From: Anarhynchus alexandrinus
Lineage: Eukaryota; Chordata; Aves; Charadriiformes; Charadriidae
DNA length: 64,000 bases
Assembly: GCA_008711295.1 (NCBI GenBank)
Contig: VUYV01000512.1
Span: 721 to 64,720 of the forward strand
Direction of reading: 5' to 3'
The position numbers were made by a program, and so were the translations under genes. The notes under the pieces are model-generated. The model was not told where the DNA came from, did no database searches, and saw only the letters and a list, made by a program, of their open reading frames with translations. Positions within the stretch are counted from its first letter, which is position 1. Every line of letters begins with the position of its first letter. This document shows positions 59,401-64,000 of the stretch, in pieces.

Positions 59401-59872
59401 TGGCTGCAAACCAGGGGATTTAAAACTACACGTTCTTTTCCAGATGCGAATTCAGCCCCGGTGCAATGAGCAGAACTGTTGGCGTAATTTCCAAAATAAA
59501 TGAACGCTCAGGGTGTCTCTTGTAAAGCCCCACACGAAACCCAGCAACCTGCCCCAAGAAACGACTGCTAATCTGAACAAATTAAATATATATTTGTGTA
59601 CACGTGGTTTTTCCTTGATGTCAGAGGGCAATCCTACAAGCAGGAGTGCAAGTATTACACTATGGTCAGGGACTGTAAAACAAGCCTCGAAATTTCGTAA
59701 TTAACTTAATCTTAACTTACAGAAAACAAACGCGCTGCTGCAGTTGACACCCACCTATTGAGGACAGACATTACTCAGGTGTCCTGATGTGCTCAGTTAT
59801 CATTAGGAGAATGGGGACAAGAGGAATGTAGTGCAACAGAGTGGTTTAAATTCTTCAAAGATGCGTTCATGA

Positions 59873-59932
59873 TGCATATTGATATGCAAAATTAGAGCGC
59901 TGACGGTCGTTTTCAATGCAAATCCCTAATTA
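59873..59932. promoter_or_regulatory. POU/homeodomain motif cluster
   Basis: TGCATAT-TG-ATATGCA (59873-59888) is a perfect inverted repeat resembling paired POU half-sites. A perfect octamer ATGCAAAT follows at 59916-59923 and CTAATTA at 59926-59932. About 4 kb beyond the HTRA1 promoter region. Function inferred only. Confidence 0.3.
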
Positions 59933-61637
59933 CCGTGCCAAAGGTACCACTTTGAAGAGCAATATTCAGCTACTACTAGACCATTACATGGTGCCTTTAC
60001 AAACAGAGTGCAAAATTCTTTTTCTCAGGGAGGTTGTACAGAAAATCTGAAGTGCAAAGCGAGGCAGACGTTTTGGACATGATGCGGTTACAGAGCAGGA
60101 CCCACACTCAGCTTTTCCTGAGAGCAGCCTTCACCACTTCAGTGGAAGATCTCAGAAGTACTTTAGCAGCTTACTGGCTTGGAGCATCGCAGAGTTATAC
60201 AGGCTGTGCTCCAAATACAGATGAATATTAAGACATTAAATAAAACTGATAAAAGGTAAAACTGTACATAGCAGAAAGGGCTTCGATTTTTTTTTATTTC
60301 ATTTTAACTTTTAGACTAAAAATGCCCTGTCTAAATTTCCCCTTCTTTAATTTTTTCCCTCTCTCACACCTCAAATAAATACAGAATCTTTATAAAAGTA
60401 ATATTTCTGTCCCACACCCTCAGAGTGCACCTTTATGTTGTGCTTACTAATTTCTCCATCCATTATAATATAGACTTCCTATAAACCCTAAAAAAATTAG
60501 CCTTTGAATACCAACATTTTCTACTAATACAGCCATTTTTATGACAGGAGATACACTGTGATGCCATACACACTTTTAACTCATTTCTGTATAGAATTTT
60601 GACTTCTGAACCTATATATGCAATGGCAAAACCTCAGAGCCAAGAAGTAAAATTATTAAAACAGCAACTGGGTTAGTAAAGAATGAAGTTTGAAACCTGG
60701 TTAGCTCCCCTCCTTCAGCCTGTAGCCCCGATTACTCTGGTCTCCCTCCAAACTCTTATATTTGTGTCACATTACTTTGCCTACCAAAAGCAGCAGAGAT
60801 GCTTCCTTTCCAGCCCAGTAGTTGCACTCGAATGACACATTTTAAAGGTCCTTCCGACCCCCTGTAGCATTCTGGATAACCAGTTTCCCAGGTACGTTCC
60901 AGAGTTTTTAAGCTGCAGTAACTGAAAGTCAGCCAGGTCAGCTCGAGAGCTCTCAGTACGGACAGTTACTGCCTTACGCTGCTAGACACACGCACGCCTT
61001 TCCAGCAATAATTAATGTCTTGAGCATGTACATTTTATACAATCATCTGGCACGTGCTTGCTTTTCATTCAAAAAAGGCTACTCTTATCACACTGAATAT
61101 CTAGCGATCAGCAATACCTTTCTCTTGGACTGGTTTATCGTAGGAAAATATCAGTTCTTTATCACTGATGTATTTCATTAGGGCTGCGGTTTGAGTTTTG
61201 CTAGTTTGCAGTATGAAAAAGCAGATTCTCCAAAGTGTCCGTTCTTCAATTTCTTCTTTTTCAACTATTTTCACAGTACTCTGATTGCCTGTAGTTGCTT
61301 TCCACAGCCAGTAACATCACAAGAAGCCTCACGCTTTCATTGTGCACTGGACCAGTTAACAGATTATTCAGTTTTTTTCCTATAACATCACATCTCCCTC
61401 AGGAGTAAACCGGTGTCATAAACAAGAACAGCAGGGAGAAAGCGCGATTTTGCTTTGCTGTCAACCGGTTTGCTGCCATTGCCATTCAAATCTTACAAGG
61501 AAGGGGCAGGAGTTTGAAAATAACTTTGAGTGGTCCAGTGACTTAACAACTGGAGTTTCAAAATTAATTTTTAAGATTCAGAAATACACTTAAAACGTAA
61601 ATGCCCAACTTGGATAATTTTTAAAGCTAGAGCACGA

Positions 61638-61652
61638 CCTCTAGGTGGTGCT
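61638..61652 (+). promoter_or_regulatory. CTCF-like motif
   Basis: CCTCTAGGTGGTGCT fits 14 of 15 positions of the CTCF core, in the same orientation as the motif at 1096. Only the C after GG differs (T). Confidence 0.35.
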
Positions 61653-62144
61653 GACAACCTGTTATTCCATGAGGTTAAGGCATATATCAATTTATTAAAC
61701 TATATTCTGGACCGTTACCCTTTAGCAGTTACCTTCAGGCACGCGGATTGCAGGTGTAGCAGTTAAATTACTGCAAATTTCCTATTGTAATATGGTGGGT
61801 TTAAATTTATAACCATAAAGAATAATTCAGTTCCCTCTTCAGTAAAGGGGCAGGGGCAAGTACATAAATGCAAACATGCGAGACAGCACATAGTAAGGCA
61901 GAGCACCAAAGTTGTTTCAGGGACTACAGTTCAGGTCTCAACGGGCTGTGAAAAATAATATCAGATTTTAATGAAAATAATTAGAGGGTTAAAAAAGTTG
62001 AAAGCTAAACAGCAGAGAGGCCTGCGATATGTTAGATGAACTAGAAATGGTATTTTCAGCACCTTTAAATGAGTTTGTTGCAGCTAGTAATTGCATTTTA
62101 TTCTGACGCGTATCACTAGGAAGAACAAACTGTATTGCGTGGGT

Positions 62145-64000
62145 TAGAATCATAGAGTGGTTTGGGTTGAAAGTGACCTGTAAAGGCCATCTAGTCCAAC
62201 CCCCCTGCCATGAGCAGGGACATCTTCAACTAGATCAGGTTGCTCAGAGCCCCCTCCAACCTGACCTTGAATGTTTCCAGGGATGGGGCATCGACCACCT
62301 CTCTGGGCAACCTGGGCCAGTGTCTCACCACCCTCAGCATAAAAAATTTCTCCCTTATATCTAGCCTAGATCTTCCCTCTTTTAGTTTAAAGCCATTACT
62401 CCTTGTCCTATCACTATAGGCCCTATTATAAAGTTTATCCCCATCTTTCTTGTAAGCTCCCTTTAAGCACTGGAAGGCTGCTATAAGGTCTCCTCGGAGT
62501 CATCTTTTCTCTGGGGCTGAACAACACCAGCTCTCTCAGCCTGCCCTCATAGCAGAGGTGCTCCAGTTCTCTGATCATCTTCGTGGCCCTCTGGACCCAA
62601 TCCAACAGGTCCATGTCTTTCCTATGCTGAGGGCCCCAGAGCTGGAGGCAGTACTCCAGGTGGGGTCTCATGAAAGCAGAGTAGAGGGGCAGAATCCCCT
62701 CCCTCAACCCGCTGGCCACATTTCTTTTGATGCAGCCCAGGATACAGTTGGCCTCCTGGGCTGCAAGTGCACATTGCCGGCTTGTGTCCAGCTTTTCATC
62801 CACCAGTACCCCCAAGTCCTTCTCAGCAGGACTGCTCTCAATCCCTTCATCCCCCAGCCTGTACTGATAGTGGGGGTTGCCCCAACCCAGGTGCAGGACC
62901 CGCACTTGGCCTTGTTGAACCTCATGAGGTTCACACAGGCCCACCCCTCCAGCCTGTCCAGGTCCCTCTGGATGGCAGCCCATCCCTCAGGCATGTCAGC
63001 TACACCACTCAGCTTGGTGTCATCCACAAACTTGCTGAGGGTGAGCTTGATCCCACTGTCAGTCATTGATGAAGATATTAAACAGCACTGGTCCCAATAT
63101 GGACTCCTGAAGGACACCACTTGTCTCCAATCTCCATCTGGACATTGAGCCATAGACCACTTCTCTCTGGATGTGACCATCCAACCAATTCCTCATTGAA
63201 CAAACAGTCCACCCATCAAATCTACCTCTCTCCAATTTAGAGAGAAGAATGTTGGGAGGGACCATGTCAAAGGCCTTACAGAACTCCAGATAGATGACAT
63301 CCACAGCTCTTCTCTTGTCCACTGATGTAGTCACTCCGTCATAGAAGGCCATGAGGTTGGTCAGGCAGGACTTGCCCTTGGTGAAGCCACGCTGGCTGTC
63401 TCGAATCACCTCTCTGTCCTCCATGTGTCTCAGCATAGCTTTTAGGAGGATCTGTTCCATGACCTTCCCAGGCACAGAGGTGAGGCTGACAGGTTGGTTG
63501 GTAGTCCCCAGGCTCCTCCTTTCCACCCTTTTTAAAAATGGGTGCACTTTTTCCCTTATTCCAGTCACTGGGGATTTCACCTGACTATGACTTTCCAAAT
63601 ATCACGGAGAGTGGCTTGGCAACTACATCAGCCAATTCCCTCAGGAATCTGGGATGCACCTCGTCAAGTCCCATAGACTTCTGTACATTCAGGTTCCTCA
63701 GGCAGTCACAAACCTGATCTTCTCTTACAGTGGGAGGGACTTTGCTCCCCCAGTCCCTGCCTTGCGGTCCATCCACTCAAGAGGTGTGGGAGAGAGGTTG
63801 CCAGTGAAGACTGAGGCAAAAAAGTTGAGTACCTCAGCCTTCTCTCACCCATTGTTACCAGTTTACCAGTCTTGCTCATCAGGGGGGTACGCTTTCTTTG
63901 ACTGTCCTTTTCTAGCTGACATACCTCTAGAAGCCCTTATTATTATTCCTTGCATCCCTTGCCAAGTTCAGCTCCAGCTGTGTCTTGGCCTTCCTGACCC
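62145..64000 (-). mobile_element. CR1 LINE, at least 1.86 kb, runs off the right edge
   Basis: The 3' end lies at 62145 (plus-strand reading AATCATAGAGTGGTTTGGG). Going up the minus strand come the 3' UTR, the C-terminal ORF2 region (62983-62435), the catalytic FVDD box (about 63035, in a different frame), an RT block at 63598-63059 with GFTKGKSC and [12 protein letters not shown], and an upstream segment at 63776-63585 ([13 protein letters not shown]). The coding region is broken into at least three frames by indels. The motif A aspartate usually seen as LDFSKAFD is Glu here. It is a dead copy, and its 5' part lies outside the window. Confidence 0.95.

Larger units (their letters stand above)
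55998..62144. other. upstream flank of HTRA1
   Basis: No exon was recognised. PLEKHA1, expected further upstream by vertebrate synteny, is not reached. The interval includes two motif-dense segments (56220-56480 and 59870-59935), a G run at 59187-59196 and a CTCF-like motif at 61638-61652. Confidence 0.75.

Noticed and set aside
60840..60880. CR1-like words (AAGGTCCTTCCGACCC, CATTCT)
   Set aside because: Only about 30 bases resemble a CR1 3' end, with no flanking match and no terminal repeats. Too short to call.
55998..62144. Possible ARMS2 or PLEKHA1 exons upstream of HTRA1
   Set aside because: No frame resembling a PH domain or other PLEKHA1 segment. ARMS2 is primate-specific.
62558..63148. 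196-codon plus-strand frame
   Set aside because: Antisense of the right-end CR1 copy.

Overview
This 64 kb window is vertebrate nuclear DNA, almost certainly from a bird. The supports are several CR1 retrotransposon copies with the typical avian 3' ends (short ATTCTATG or ATTCTGTG tails), very little other interspersed repeat, and long introns with short, GT-AG-bounded exons. There are no bacterial-style genes, operons, tRNAs, rRNAs or CRISPR arrays. Most open frames in the window are chance frames in introns or intergenic DNA.

The main content is one gene on the minus strand, HTRA1 (secreted HtrA serine peptidase 1). All nine exons can be placed with consistent splice sites and reading phase: exon 1 (IGFBP-like plus Kazal-like modules) at 55030-54660, then exons 2 to 9 down to a TAA stop at 19850-19848. 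The visible coding sequence is about 446 codons. The signal peptide, start codon, 5' UTR and transcription start fall in a 737-base assembly gap (55031-55767) inside a CpG-rich promoter region. The catalytic His and Asp lie in exon 3. The catalytic Ser lies in a 33-bp exon 5. The PDZ domain is in exons 7 to 9.

Downstream of HTRA1 (left part, same strand), positions 4306-4255 look like the first coding exon of a second secreted-protein gene. It has a TATA box, a CCAAT box, a strong Kozak context and a hydrophobic leader. A phase-compatible 45-bp Thr/Pro-rich exon follows at 174-130. From leader, mucin-like linker, phase-1 exons and position after HTRA1, DMBT1 is the best guess. The rest of that gene lies beyond the left edge.

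The rest is intergenic or intronic. It holds six CR1 copies (one at least 1.86 kb and running off the right edge), two probable MIR SINE remnants, two local repeat pairs, low-complexity tracts and several dyad-symmetric or motif-dense non-coding segments that may be regulatory. The most notable are paired POU octamers with a TEAD-like palindrome upstream of HTRA1, an 81-nt near-perfect hairpin in HTRA1 intron 3, and CTCF-like motifs near both ends of the window. No new multi-gene system was found.
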